Source: JBCBGF01 sp039193455 (GTDB taxonomy: Bacteria > Pseudomonadota > Alphaproteobacteria > Rhodobacterales > Rhodobacteraceae). Taken from it: a stretch of 64,000 nucleotides of DNA. A model generated the notes under the pieces. That model was not told the DNA's origin, ran no database searches, and saw only the letters and a program-made list of their open reading frames with translations. Positions within the stretch are counted from its first letter, which is position 1. Every line of letters starts with the position of its first letter. A program made the translations under genes and the position numbers. Of this stretch, positions 43,480 through 51,850 are shown piece after piece. The stretch lies in contig JBCCWO010000006.1 in NCBI GenBank assembly GCA_039193455.1, positions 1-64,000 on the forward strand, in the 5' to 3' direction.

Positions 43480-44209
43480 GATACACCTCGATCACCCGGT
43501 CGTCCCGCGTCACGTGGTCGATGGATCCCTCGGCCAGGACCGAACCTTCGTGCAGCACCGTCACCTTGCACTCGAGCCGACGCACGAACTCCATATCATG
43601 CTCCACCACCACAACGGCCCGGGTCTTGGCCGCTTCTTTCAGGATGTCGGTGGTGTGCTCACGCTCGGACGGGGTCATGCCCGCGGCAGGTTCGTCGACG
43701 AGGAGTAATCGCGGATCCTGCGCCAAGAGCATCCCGATCTCCAACCACTGCTTCTGGCCATGGCTCAGCACCCCGGCCTTACGGCCCAAGGCGGCCCCGA
43801 GCCCGATCTCTTCTGCGATCTCCACTACGCGGTCATGATCCGCGGCGTCAGGCTTGAAGCGCAGGACCGAAAGCGGGCCACGCTCTTTCTTGAGGGCCAT
43901 CATCAGGTTGTCGGCAACGCTTTGATCCTCGAACACGGTGGGTCGCTGAAACTTGCGCCCGATACCGGCCCGGGCAATCGCGCTCTCGGACATCGACAAG
44001 AGCGACACCGCCTTCTCACCCCAGATCACGCGGCCCTCATCGGGTCGGGTTTTGCCGGTGACGATATCCATAAAGGTCGACTTCCCCGCCCCGTTGGGTC
44101 CGATCACGGCACGCAGCTCGGCATCGCCGATCTGAAACGACAGGTTGTTGATCGCCTTGAACCCGTCGAAGGACACCGACACGCCAGAGACCTCAAGAAG
44201 GGTGCTCAT
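43469..44209 (-). CDS. urtD: urea ABC transporter ATPase UrtD
   Basis: 246 residues. Walker A GPNGAGKSTFMDIVTG, signature LSHGQKQWLEIGMLL (the SHGQKQWLEIG form is typical of UrtD), Walker B LLLVDEPAAGMTP. It overlaps urtC by 4 bases. It forms with UrtE the ATPase pair driving urea uptake. Confidence 0.93.
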   Translation of the reverse strand: MSTLLEVSGVSVSFDGFKAINNLSFQIGDAELRAVIGPNGAGKSTFMDIVTGKTRPDEGRVIWGEKAVSLLSMSESAIARAGIGRKFQRPTVFEDQSVADNLMMALKKERGPLSVLRFKPDAADHDRVVEIAEEIGLGAALGRKAGVLSHGQKQWLEIGMLLAQDPRLLLVDEPAAGMTPSEREHTTDILKEAAKTRAVVVVEHDMEFVRRLECKVTVLHEGSVLAEGSIDHVTRDDRVIEVYLGR

Positions 44210-45465
44210 GTCTCGGCCTCCTTCTCACGCAGCGCGCCCGGGTCCGGCCCAAGGTCTGCACCATGGCGATCCGGCGTTTTGCGATCCGCGATCAGGTCGA
44301 TCAGCCCGCCGATGCCTTTTGGCGCAAAGAGTGTGACGGCCACGAAGGACAGGCCCAGAAGCACCGTCCACCAGTCCACCCATTGAATTCGGTAGAAGCC
44401 CAGGTTCACATCGGGCGCCTGGCCACCGGTGAACCAGGTCGACAAGAGTGACACGAAAGCCGCCCCGATCACCGCGCCGTAAAGGCGCCCACGCCCGCCA
44501 ATGGCCACCCACACGGCAAGGTAGATCGAGGCGATCGGTGCCACCTCGGCCGGGTTGATGATCCCGGCTTGCGGATAATAAAGCGCCCCGGCAATCGCCG
44601 CGATCACAGCGGTGAGCGTGAAGATAAAGAGCTTGAAGGTCTCTACCGGGTAACCCAGGAACCGCACGCGCGCCTCGTCATCGCGAATGGCGCGGATGAC
44701 CGACCCGAACTTGCCCGACACCACCCAGGTGCACAGCAAGTAGCCCAGGCCCAGCGCCAGCGCGGACGCCCAGAAGAACCACATCGATATCACCGATTGC
44801 GGCACATCCCCCAGCCCCGGCAGGTTCTGCAGACCCGAAAGCCCGTTATTGCCCCGCAAGCCGCTGTCATTCTGAAAGAGCCACAGCGACAGTGCCAGCG
44901 TCATCGCCTGCGTCAGGATCGACAGGTAGACGCCGGTGACGCGGCTGCGAAAGGCCAACCAGCCAAAGATCAACGCCATCAGCCCCGGCACCAGAACGAT
45001 GGCCGCAAGCTGCAGCGGCAGCGAATGCGCAAACGCCCAGATCGCTGGCAGCTCGGAAGAGCCCACGACCCCGAAAATCTGGTTGGCGATGCCGTCACTG
45101 ATTTCTTGTGGGGTGGGTGGCAGCGGTGCAGCGGCGAGACTGTCGATCACGATCAGCTCGGTGCGCGCATACATCAGCCACATGCCAATCGCGTAGCCAC
45201 CAAGGCCAAAGAACGCCATGTGCCCAAGCGACAGGATGCCCGTGTAGCCCCAGACCAGATCCATCGCGAGCGCCACAAGGCACAGGCACAGTGTCTTGCC
45301 AAGCGTTTTCACGAAACTGGTTGAGATCACCCCGATACCGAACCCTTCGGCAAGGATCGTGACGCCGACCGTGAACACGGCAAGGCATATCAGGAAAATC
45401 AGCACCGAAGGATGGCGCGCAACGAACGGCCGCCGTGGGGCCGCACCGATGGCAATGTCGCTCAT
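44206..45465 (-). CDS. urtC: urea ABC transporter permease UrtC
   Basis: 419 residues, about ten spans. LVWGYTGILSLGHMAFFGLGG is the LivM-type permease motif. The central loop (LAAAPLPPTPQEISDG) and end NLGFYRIQWVDWWTVLLGL are usual for UrtC. Its start ATG lies 9 bases after a GTATTTT-N5-AGATGAAG repeat block. It pairs with UrtB in the membrane. Confidence 0.92.
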   Translation of the reverse strand: MSDIAIGAAPRRPFVARHPSVLIFLICLAVFTVGVTILAEGFGIGVISTSFVKTLGKTLCLCLVALAMDLVWGYTGILSLGHMAFFGLGGYAIGMWLMYARTELIVIDSLAAAPLPPTPQEISDGIANQIFGVVGSSELPAIWAFAHSLPLQLAAIVLVPGLMALIFGWLAFRSRVTGVYLSILTQAMTLALSLWLFQNDSGLRGNNGLSGLQNLPGLGDVPQSVISMWFFWASALALGLGYLLCTWVVSGKFGSVIRAIRDDEARVRFLGYPVETFKLFIFTLTAVIAAIAGALYYPQAGIINPAEVAPIASIYLAVWVAIGGRGRLYGAVIGAAFVSLLSTWFTGGQAPDVNLGFYRIQWVDWWTVLLGLSFVAVTLFAPKGIGGLIDLIADRKTPDRHGADLGPDPGALREKEAET

Positions 45466-45473
45466 GCCACGGG

Positions 45474-45498
45474 CCCCTTCATCTTGGCGAAAATACTC
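45474..45498 (-). repeat. GTATTTT-N5-AGATGAAG repeat before urtC
   Basis: 25 bases identical except one to 47477-47501 before urtB and sharing the GTATTTT-N5-AGATGAAG core with 13020-13039 before trmD. Confidence 0.7.
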
Positions 45499-45511
45499 AC
45501 ATCCCGCACCC

Positions 45512-47470
45512 TCATGCCTCCGCCGCCCGCCCCTTCAGCGCGATGATCCCGCGCGGACGGAACTGGATGAACAGGATGATGAAGAGGATCATGTAGGTCT
45601 GCGCGGCCAGCGTGTTCGAGGGGTTCATCCATTCGATCCCCTTCTGCAAAAAGCCCACGACCGAGGCGCCCAGAAGCGTGCCCCAGATGTTACCGACACC
45701 GCCGACGACGACCGTCATGAAGGACTGTACGATATAGTCCTGCCCCATCTCGGAGGTGACTTTCGCATATAGCCCGATGGCCACCCCCGCGATCCCGGCG
45801 ATGCCCGAACCGAAGCCGAAGGTCAGCATATTGATCCGATCGGGATTGATCCCCATCGACGCCGCCATCCGCGGGTTCTGGGTGACCGCCCGCACCTCAA
45901 GCCCCAGGCGCGTCCGGTTCATCACGAATAGAAACAGCGCAAGGAACAAAAGCGCCATGACAAAGATCGCGATGCGGATGTAGCTGATCGAAACGACGTC
46001 ATTGAACACCAGTGACCCGCTCAGCCAATCGGGCGCGGTCAGCGGACGGGCTTGCGTGCCGAAGATGTTCTTGGCGAGCTGTTGCAACGCGATCGAGATG
46101 CCGAAGGTGGCCAACAGCGTCTCGAGCGGACGGTGATAAAGCCAGCGGATCACCAGACGCTCCATTGCCACGCCCGCCCCGAATGTCACGGCAAAGGCGA
46201 GCGGCAGGGCGATCAAGATCGACAGCGTATAGTCGGGCACGAAGAGCTGGACGACATAGCCGGTATAGGCGCCCATCATGATGAACTCGCCATGGGCCAT
46301 GTTGATCACGCCCATAACGCCGAAGGTAATCGCCAGCCCAATGGCCGCGAGGAAATAGATCGAGGCAAGCGACAGCCCGTCGAGGAAGAGGTCCGCCGCC
46401 TGATTGAGCGCAAGCCGCGTTTCAATCGCGTCCAGCGCCACTTGCGCAGCAAGGGCAACGCCCGGTGGCGCGGCTGAGTAACGCTCGAAGAACGTGAACG
46501 CTGCCAACGCCTCGGCCACCTGCGCCTCGGTCGCCACAGGCTCGACCGCGCCGGTTTCCGCCAGCGCGGCATAAGCCAGATCGCGTGCGGCCTCGGTATC
46601 TAGCGTGGCGACCTGGATGCCGGCCACCGCACCGTCCGCGATATGTGCCACCAGCGCGTCGCGCTTGGCGTCGCGGGTGATGCGGGGGGCGGCAAGATCG
46701 GCGCGCACGAGCAAAGCATAGGCCGCATCTTCGCTGAGCGCCTCGGACCCCACGGTGAGAATTCCCGCGATATCATCACCTTCGGGCGCGGCGTCGGCAA
46801 CCTCGACGCGCGTCACCACCATGCGATTGAGCACCGCCCGCAGATCGACACCCAGATCGCCCTGGAACCCCTCGATAGCGGCGATGCGTTCCTCATCGGT
46901 TTCCCCGAACTGGATCGTCAACAGCCGCTCAAGCCGCTCTTTTCGGGAACGCAGGTCAGGATCGTCCTCGCCCTCCAGCGATCCGCGCAGCGCGGCCAGG
47001 TGGCTTTCCTCGGCATCGCGTTCGATGGCGCGCAGCGCGCGGGCGCGATTGCGCGGGTTGGGGTCAGACAGCTGGAATTGCACAAGGGCCGAGCCAATCA
47101 TCCCCCGGATACCCGAGTTCGGCTTTAGCTGTTTGAAGTCGTTGTCGGGGACCTCACCGATCTCGGACCCATCGGCGAAATCGAAGATGCGCAGCGTGTC
47201 GCGATCAACCTCTTCGGCATAGACGAAGAGCCCGGTCTCTTCATTCAGCCACATCTCTTTGGCCTGCCAGCGCTCCAGCACAACCTGTGCCTCGGGCAGA
47301 CCGCTTGCCGCCAGCGCCGCCACCGCGGGGCCGATGGTGCGGCGCGAGCTTTTGGCGATGATCTCGCGATGCTCTTGCAGCAACCCTTGGATTGGCGCGT
47401 CGGCCGTCTGCGCCCGAAGCCCGTTGGCTGCGACCAGCATCGCAAAGGCCAGTACCGCTCGAAGGATCAT
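45512..47470 (-). CDS. urtB: urea ABC transporter permease UrtB with periplasmic N-terminal domain
   Basis: 652 residues. A signal peptide (MILRAVLAFAMLVAANGLRA) and about 330 hydrophilic residues precede the LivH-type permease part, where LAAIGLAITFGVMGVINMAH, GEFIMMGAYTGYVV and FGFGSGIAGIAGVAIG are visible. A long N-terminal part is known in UrtB proteins of this lineage and is not a fusion artefact. ATG 47470 starts right at the signal peptide. A repeat block and a hairpin lie between it and urtA. Confidence 0.91.
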   Translation of the reverse strand: MILRAVLAFAMLVAANGLRAQTADAPIQGLLQEHREIIAKSSRRTIGPAVAALAASGLPEAQVVLERWQAKEMWLNEETGLFVYAEEVDRDTLRIFDFADGSEIGEVPDNDFKQLKPNSGIRGMIGSALVQFQLSDPNPRNRARALRAIERDAEESHLAALRGSLEGEDDPDLRSRKERLERLLTIQFGETDEERIAAIEGFQGDLGVDLRAVLNRMVVTRVEVADAAPEGDDIAGILTVGSEALSEDAAYALLVRADLAAPRITRDAKRDALVAHIADGAVAGIQVATLDTEAARDLAYAALAETGAVEPVATEAQVAEALAAFTFFERYSAAPPGVALAAQVALDAIETRLALNQAADLFLDGLSLASIYFLAAIGLAITFGVMGVINMAHGEFIMMGAYTGYVVQLFVPDYTLSILIALPLAFAVTFGAGVAMERLVIRWLYHRPLETLLATFGISIALQQLAKNIFGTQARPLTAPDWLSGSLVFNDVVSISYIRIAIFVMALLFLALFLFVMNRTRLGLEVRAVTQNPRMAASMGINPDRINMLTFGFGSGIAGIAGVAIGLYAKVTSEMGQDYIVQSFMTVVVGGVGNIWGTLLGASVVGFLQKGIEWMNPSNTLAAQTYMILFIILFIQFRPRGIIALKGRAAEA

Positions 47471-47476
47471 CCCCCG

Positions 47477-47501
47477 CCCCTTCATCTTGGCCAAAATACT
47501 C
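47477..47501 (-). repeat. GTATTTT-N5-AGATGAAG repeat before urtB
   Basis: Second copy of the block found before urtC (24 of 25 bases identical), just upstream of the urtB start. Confidence 0.7.
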
Positions 47502-47517
47502 CCGCCGGAGGCACTGA

Positions 47518-47533
47518 CGGGCCCGAAGGCCCG
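47518..47533 (-). promoter_or_regulatory. hairpin between urtA and urtB
   Basis: CGGGCC/GGCCCG with a UUCG loop on the minus strand. It lies right after urtA, so it may protect the urtA message or reduce read-through into urtB, giving more binding protein than permease. Confidence 0.55.
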
Positions 47534-47554
47534 CCAACAGCGATTTATCCCAGA

Positions 47555-48835
47555 CTAGTAGTTCGACTTGATCTGAACGCAGGTCTCGGTCTGGGTGTTG
47601 AACATCCCACATCCCAGTTCCTGCCAATCCGACATCAGCACCGCCGATTCCGGCAGGAAGTCGGTCCAGGCATCGCCCGGCACTTCTTCGGTCTGGCTGA
47701 TGATATCGAACTGACCGTCTTCCTGGATCTCGCCGATCAGCACCGGCTTCGCCAGGTGGTGGTTGGGCAGCATCACGGCCGTCCCGCCGGTGAGGTTCGG
47801 AAACTCCTGGCCGTACATCGCCGTGCGTACCGCATCGACATCGGTGGTGCCAGCGGCTGTGACCGCGTTCACCCACATGTTGAAACCGATGTAGTGGGCT
47901 TCCATCGGGTCGTTGGTCACACGCTCTTCGCCCATACGCTCTTTCCAGGCGGCGACCCAGGTCTCGTTGGCCTCGGTATCTGCGGACTGGAAGTAGTTCC
48001 ACGCGGCGAGGTGGCCGACGAGGTCCGAGGTGTCGAGGCCCGAAAGCTCTTCCTCACCCACCGAGAATGCGACAACAGGAATATCGTCGGCCGAGATCCC
48101 GGCAGCGGCGAGTTCCTTGTAGAAGCCCACGTTCGCGTCGCCGTTGATCGTCGAGATCACGCCGACCTTCTTACCATCAGCGCCAAGTGCGACGACGTCG
48201 GCCACGATGCTGGACCAGTCCGAGTGACCGAAGGGCGTGTAGTTGACGAAGATATCCTCGGCCGGGATGCCATTCTGCTGAAGGTAGGATTCGAGAATGT
48301 TGTTCGTGGTGCGCGGGTAGACGTAGTCTGTGCCCAGAAGCGCGAATTTTTCGACCTCAAGCTCTTCGAGGAAGTAATCCGTGGCCGGGATCGCCTGCTG
48401 GTTGGGTGCAGCGCCGGTGTAGAAGACGTTCTTCGAGCTTTCTTCGCCCTCGTACTGGACCGGGTAAAAGAGCAGCCCGTTCAGTTCCTCGATCACCGGC
48501 AGAACCGATTTGCGGCTCACGCTTGTCCAGTTGCCGAAGATCACGTCCACTTCGTGAACCGTCAGAAGCTCGCGCGCTTTCTCGGCAAAGAGTGGCCAGT
48601 CCGAAGCGGGGTCGACCACGACGGCTTCCAGTTCACAGTCCAGAACACCGCCCGCACCGTTTTGCTGTTCGACCAGCATTTCCATGGTGTCTTTCAGCGT
48701 GGTTTCCGAGATCGCCATCGTACCCGACAGCGAATGCAGAACGCCGACCTTGATCGGGCAGTCCTGGGCCAACGCTGGCGCCGCGGTGGCGAGCACAGCG
48801 ATGGCGGCGGCAGACGAAAAGAGAGATTTAGACAT
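47555..48835 (-). CDS. urtA: urea ABC transporter substrate-binding protein UrtA
   Basis: 426 residues with a signal peptide (MSKSLFSSAAAIAVLATAAPALAQ). CPIKVGVLHSLSGTMAISET is the class I binding-fold start; ENVFYTGAAPNQQAIPA-like text and QYEGEESSKNVFY are usual for urea/amide binding proteins. It captures urea in the periplasm for UrtBCDE. First gene of the operon; ATG 48835 follows AAAAAGGGGCAT. No urease is within the window. Confidence 0.92.
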   Translation of the reverse strand: MSKSLFSSAAAIAVLATAAPALAQDCPIKVGVLHSLSGTMAISETTLKDTMEMLVEQQNGAGGVLDCELEAVVVDPASDWPLFAEKARELLTVHEVDVIFGNWTSVSRKSVLPVIEELNGLLFYPVQYEGEESSKNVFYTGAAPNQQAIPATDYFLEELEVEKFALLGTDYVYPRTTNNILESYLQQNGIPAEDIFVNYTPFGHSDWSSIVADVVALGADGKKVGVISTINGDANVGFYKELAAAGISADDIPVVAFSVGEEELSGLDTSDLVGHLAAWNYFQSADTEANETWVAAWKERMGEERVTNDPMEAHYIGFNMWVNAVTAAGTTDVDAVRTAMYGQEFPNLTGGTAVMLPNHHLAKPVLIGEIQEDGQFDIISQTEEVPGDAWTDFLPESAVLMSDWQELGCGMFNTQTETCVQIKSNY

Positions 48836-49159
48836 CAAGATGCCCCTTTTTAACGAGAAGCGTGGCGGGCCTTGCAGAAACGTCCCCATGCACCCAAATC
48901 AAGCCCACGCAATTAAGTTGCGAAGTGCGGTGGTTTCAGGAAGTCAGCCCAGTGCCACCGCACGCTCACGCCGCGGCATCCGCCCCAGCGCGCGCAGGCT
49001 GTGTCCCAGACCCGATCTATGAAAGCCGCCCGAGCGGATTTTGCACGCGGCACGCTTTCATTTGCGCAGTGTTTAGGCGTCCGCCGGGCAACTGCCCGCG
49101 GATTAGGCGGTTCATGTCAGTGTTTTTCGGAGTGCTTACCGAAACTGCTCAGCCGCGAG
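48836..49159. promoter_or_regulatory. 324-base gap upstream of urtA
   Basis: Probably contains the urt promoter. I found no convincing sigma-54 site. A 6-bp hairpin TTTCGG/CCGAAA (49125-49144) lies just after the stop of the upstream minus-strand gene and could terminate it. No gene is seen. Confidence 0.4.
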
Positions 49160-49540
49160 TCAGGCCAGTAGAAACGCTGTGCAGCCGGCGACATGCGCCT
49201 TGGCCAAACGTCGCGCCCGCTCGGCCTGGTCACGATCTGGCCCAAAGCTTGCTTGCGTCAGCAGCGAACTGTGCGCGAGCTTGGCATTGATGCGCAGGTC
49301 GTAGACGCGCAACGCGTTGTCGGCATCTGTCACGGCAGTCAGCAGATCGGCCATGGCATCGCGCCGCGTCTGCGTGGCGTCGCCCCGCCCGTCCTGCATC
49401 AGCCAGCTATGCTCCATCTCGGCGGAAAGCCGGCCCGTGCAAACCGCAAAGTCGCGCACCAGATCGCGCGCCGCGCTTGCGGGGCTCAGCACCATCAGAC
49501 TTGCGATGGCACCCACACAGTATTTGTACGCCGGTCGCAT
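49160..49540 (-). CDS. small exported helical protein of unknown function
   Basis: 126 residues, signal peptide MRPAYKYCVGAIASLMVLSP then ASA. The mature part is helical with paired cysteines (FAVCTGRL and VAGCTAF). No known family. ATG 49540 was chosen as it begins the signal peptide. Monocistronic. Confidence 0.6.
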   Translation of the reverse strand: MRPAYKYCVGAIASLMVLSPASAARDLVRDFAVCTGRLSAEMEHSWLMQDGRGDATQTRRDAMADLLTAVTDADNALRVYDLRINAKLAHSSLLTQASFGPDRDQAERARRLAKAHVAGCTAFLLA

Positions 49541-49629
49541 AGGCACAGGGTGCCGCGCGATCTTGTCCAAAGATTGTTCGCAAGTCGGAGACAATGTGCC
49601 GGTCGACCCGTGTTTAAGGCCCCATCACG

Positions 49630-49662
49630 AAAAAGGCGGCTGCAGAATAATCCACAGCCGCC
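49630..49662 (-). terminator. intrinsic terminator for the 38-residue lipoprotein and COG4315 genes
   Basis: On the minus strand GGCGGCTG/CAGCCGCC (8 bp, 12-base loop) is followed by TTTTT. Confidence 0.8.
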
Positions 49663-49701
49663 AAACACTCGTTAACGCACAGCGGGCAGACGAAGGCGTC
49701 C

Positions 49702-49818
49702 TCAGTAGTCGTAGGATGCGGGCTCGGGGGCCGGACCCTGCGAGGTTGCGTAAAGTGAGCCGGTGTAACAGGCCGCAAGGGCCAGTACGGCGATCAGGGC
49801 AAATGCAAAGCGTTTCAT
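49702..49818 (-). CDS. 38-residue putative lipoprotein
   Basis: MKRFAFALIAVLALAACYTG is a lipoprotein signal with the lipobox LAAC (Cys17), followed by a short proline-rich tail ending EPASYDY. GGAGGGG lies 5 bases upstream. It sits 12 bases after the COG4315 protein gene in the same direction, and a terminator follows. Very short entericidin-like lipoproteins are known; no closer assignment is possible. Confidence 0.6.
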   Translation of the reverse strand: MKRFAFALIAVLALAACYTGSLYATSQGPAPEPASYDY

Positions 49819-49830
49819 CATCCCCTCCGA

Positions 49831-50208
49831 TCAGTTCCGAACCACGTCCCAAACGCCACCGACGCCATCGCCAGTTGCATCTCCGCGCGCGCTGTCGCCC
49901 GCCCAGAAGTAAAGAGGTTGACCGTTCAGCGCCCACTGACGGGTGCCGTCGTTACGGTCGATGATCCCAAGGGCGCCCTCGGGCTTGGCTGCGGCGCCTG
50001 CGGCGAAGGGCGGCCAGGCCTGGGCGCAATCGTTGTAGCAGTTCGACTGGTTGGGCGCGTCGTTGCGGAAGGTGTAGAGCGTCATTCCGTTGTTCGCCGC
50101 GGCGACAACCTGGCCAATGTCGGTGTTGATGGCGACAAGCGTTCCGGCGGCAGCCTGGGTGCCAAGCGTGGCGGCGAGAACGGCTGCGGTGATGAGTTTG
50201 CGGGTCAT
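49831..50208 (-). CDS. secreted repeat protein of the COG4315 type
   Basis: 125 residues with a signal peptide (MTRKLITAAVLAATLGTQAAA). The family repeat is visible: GMTLYTFRNDAPNQSNCYND, CAQAWPPFAAG, DGTRQWALNGQPLYFWAGD and GDGVGGVWDVVRN. Function is unknown, but such proteins are often near ECF sigma factors, as is the case here (divergent, 170 bases apart). Confidence 0.85.
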   Translation of the reverse strand: MTRKLITAAVLAATLGTQAAAGTLVAINTDIGQVVAAANNGMTLYTFRNDAPNQSNCYNDCAQAWPPFAAGAAAKPEGALGIIDRNDGTRQWALNGQPLYFWAGDSARGDATGDGVGGVWDVVRN

Positions 50209-50378
50209 GGGTATGGTCCTTTGTGCAATGTGTGGTTCGGTTAGCGTGAGCAGATGTGCCTCACTGCCCGTCCCTACGCCTCAGCCCGCCGGGTTATTCA
50301 CGGGTCACCGAAAAAAGTTTGAATTTTTTTGCTGCCCGGCGCGTAAGCCCTTTGAAACAAGGCAAAGAGGAGTCTGCG

Positions 50379-51005
50379 ATGTCGGCAGCTTTGGCCTATC
50401 ACACAGTGGCGAACATACCGGTGCGTTGCATCGGAACCGGCAGCGGTGCACTAACAGTGGGCGGGCTTGCTCCGTCCCCGCCGGCTGTTGAAGAGGCGCC
50501 TGTGTCGACCGATCTGAAGCGTGATCTGATTGCGCTGTTGCCCAGACTACGCCGTTTTGCGCGCGCTCTCACGCGGTCGGTGCCCGAGGCCGATGATCTG
50601 GTGCAAGAGGCCTGCCTGCGCGCGTTGGACCGGGCGGATCAGTGGAACAGGACACAACCGCTGGATCGCTGGATGTTCCGGATCACCCGCAACCTGTGGA
50701 TCAGCGAGATCCGCAAACGCGGTGTCCGGCTGGGCCAGGGCCACGTGCCTGCCGATGAGACGCCCGAGCTTGTCACGGTGGACACCGGCGAGGCGCAAAT
50801 GGCAGCGGCCGAGTTGCAGCGTCGGATCGCGGCGTTGCCGGAAGAGCTGGGCGCGGTGCTGTTGACGGTGAGCGTGGAAGGCTACAGCTATGCCGAAGCC
50901 GCCGAGCTGTTCGATATCCCCGTGGGCACCGTCATGAGCCGCATACATAGAGCACGCAAAACCCTGGCCCGCGATCTTGGGGCATCTTCGGGAGTGGCGC
51001 AATGA
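50379..51005 (+). CDS. ECF-type RNA polymerase sigma factor
   Basis: 208 residues. Region 2 is RRFARALTRSVPEADDLVQE with WMFRITRNLWISEIRKR; region 4 is LPEELGAVLLTVSVEGYSYA and GTVMSRIHRARKTLARDL. The first 40 residues (MSAALAYHTVANIPVRC) are unlike the family; GTG 50502 is an alternative start. It overlaps the anti-sigma gene by 4 bases. It may control the divergent secreted-repeat gene. Confidence 0.88.
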   Translation: MSAALAYHTVANIPVRCIGTGSGALTVGGLAPSPPAVEEAPVSTDLKRDLIALLPRLRRFARALTRSVPEADDLVQEACLRALDRADQWNRTQPLDRWMFRITRNLWISEIRKRGVRLGQGHVPADETPELVTVDTGEAQMAAAELQRRIAALPEELGAVLLTVSVEGYSYAEAAELFDIPVGTVMSRIHRARKTLARDLGASSGVAQ

Positions 51006-51775
51006 CCGCGTATGCCGACAAACTGAGCGCGTTTTTGGATGGCGAACTGCCCGAGGCCGAAGCCCAAGAGATTGAGCGCGCTCTGGCGGAGGATCCCGCG
51101 TTGCAGGCCGAGCTTGAGGCACTGATGGCCACGGACAGCGCGGTGAAGGACGCGTTCGACGACATGCTGCGCGAGCCTGTGCCTTTTGAGCTTGCATCCG
51201 CCATTCAAAGCGCCCCGGAGACAACGGTTGCCAACACGCCACAGGCCCCGGCCCGGCGCGGCTGGCTGGCTGCGGCGGCCGTGGTGATTGCGCTGGGAAT
51301 GGTGGGCACCGGTGGGTACTTTGCCGGACTGACACAAGGGACCGAGGTTGCGGCAGCGCCAGGATGGCTGGCCGATATTGCGGATTACCACCAGGTTTAT
51401 GTCGCCCAATCGCGGCACCTGGTCGAGGTGGGCGCGGACGAGGCCGATCATATTCAAACCTGGCTCACCGCGAGCGTTGGGGCCACGGTTCAGATCCCTG
51501 ACCTGACCCAACATGGATTGACCTTCCAGGGCGCCCGCTTGCTGGTCGCCGCGGGCAAACCGGTGGCGCAGTTGATGTTCACCGATGCCGAGATGCGGGT
51601 GGTCGCGCTGTGCCTGATCCAAAGCGAACGCCCGCAAGACGGGTTCGCCGCCCGCCAGATCGGCGCGTTTGAGATGGTCAGCTGGGGCGGCGCAGGGGCC
51701 AATTTCGTGGTCATCGGAGATGAAGGTCGCGGCGATCTGGACGCCATCGCGCAAAGCGCCTCGACACAGACGTGA
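51002..51775 (+). CDS. anti-sigma factor, membrane-anchored
   Basis: 257 residues. A cytoplasmic helical N-domain (residues 1-60: YADKLSAFLDGELPEAEAQE) would bind the sigma factor; one span near 82-104 (GWLAAAAVVIALGMVGTGGY); a periplasmic domain follows. The HxxxCxxC zinc motif of ZAS anti-sigma factors is not present. It is coupled by ATGA to the ECF sigma gene, so it probably restrains it. Confidence 0.82.
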   Translation: MTAYADKLSAFLDGELPEAEAQEIERALAEDPALQAELEALMATDSAVKDAFDDMLREPVPFELASAIQSAPETTVANTPQAPARRGWLAAAAVVIALGMVGTGGYFAGLTQGTEVAAAPGWLADIADYHQVYVAQSRHLVEVGADEADHIQTWLTASVGATVQIPDLTQHGLTFQGARLLVAAGKPVAQLMFTDAEMRVVALCLIQSERPQDGFAARQIGAFEMVSWGGAGANFVVIGDEGRGDLDAIAQSASTQT

Positions 51776-51850
51776 CGCGGATCGACCGTACTTTCGTCGC
51801 GTGCGCCTGCGATGCCGTGCGAAAACCACGCTGAGCGCTGAGGTGCAGCC

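Noticed and set aside
45512..47470. Possible fusion of an unknown periplasmic domain to UrtB
   Set aside because: Long N-terminal parts are usual for UrtB in this lineage, so it is not a novel fusion.
48836..49159. Sigma-54 promoter for urtA
   Set aside because: TGGCAC at about 48950 on the minus strand is not followed by TTGCA at the right spacing.
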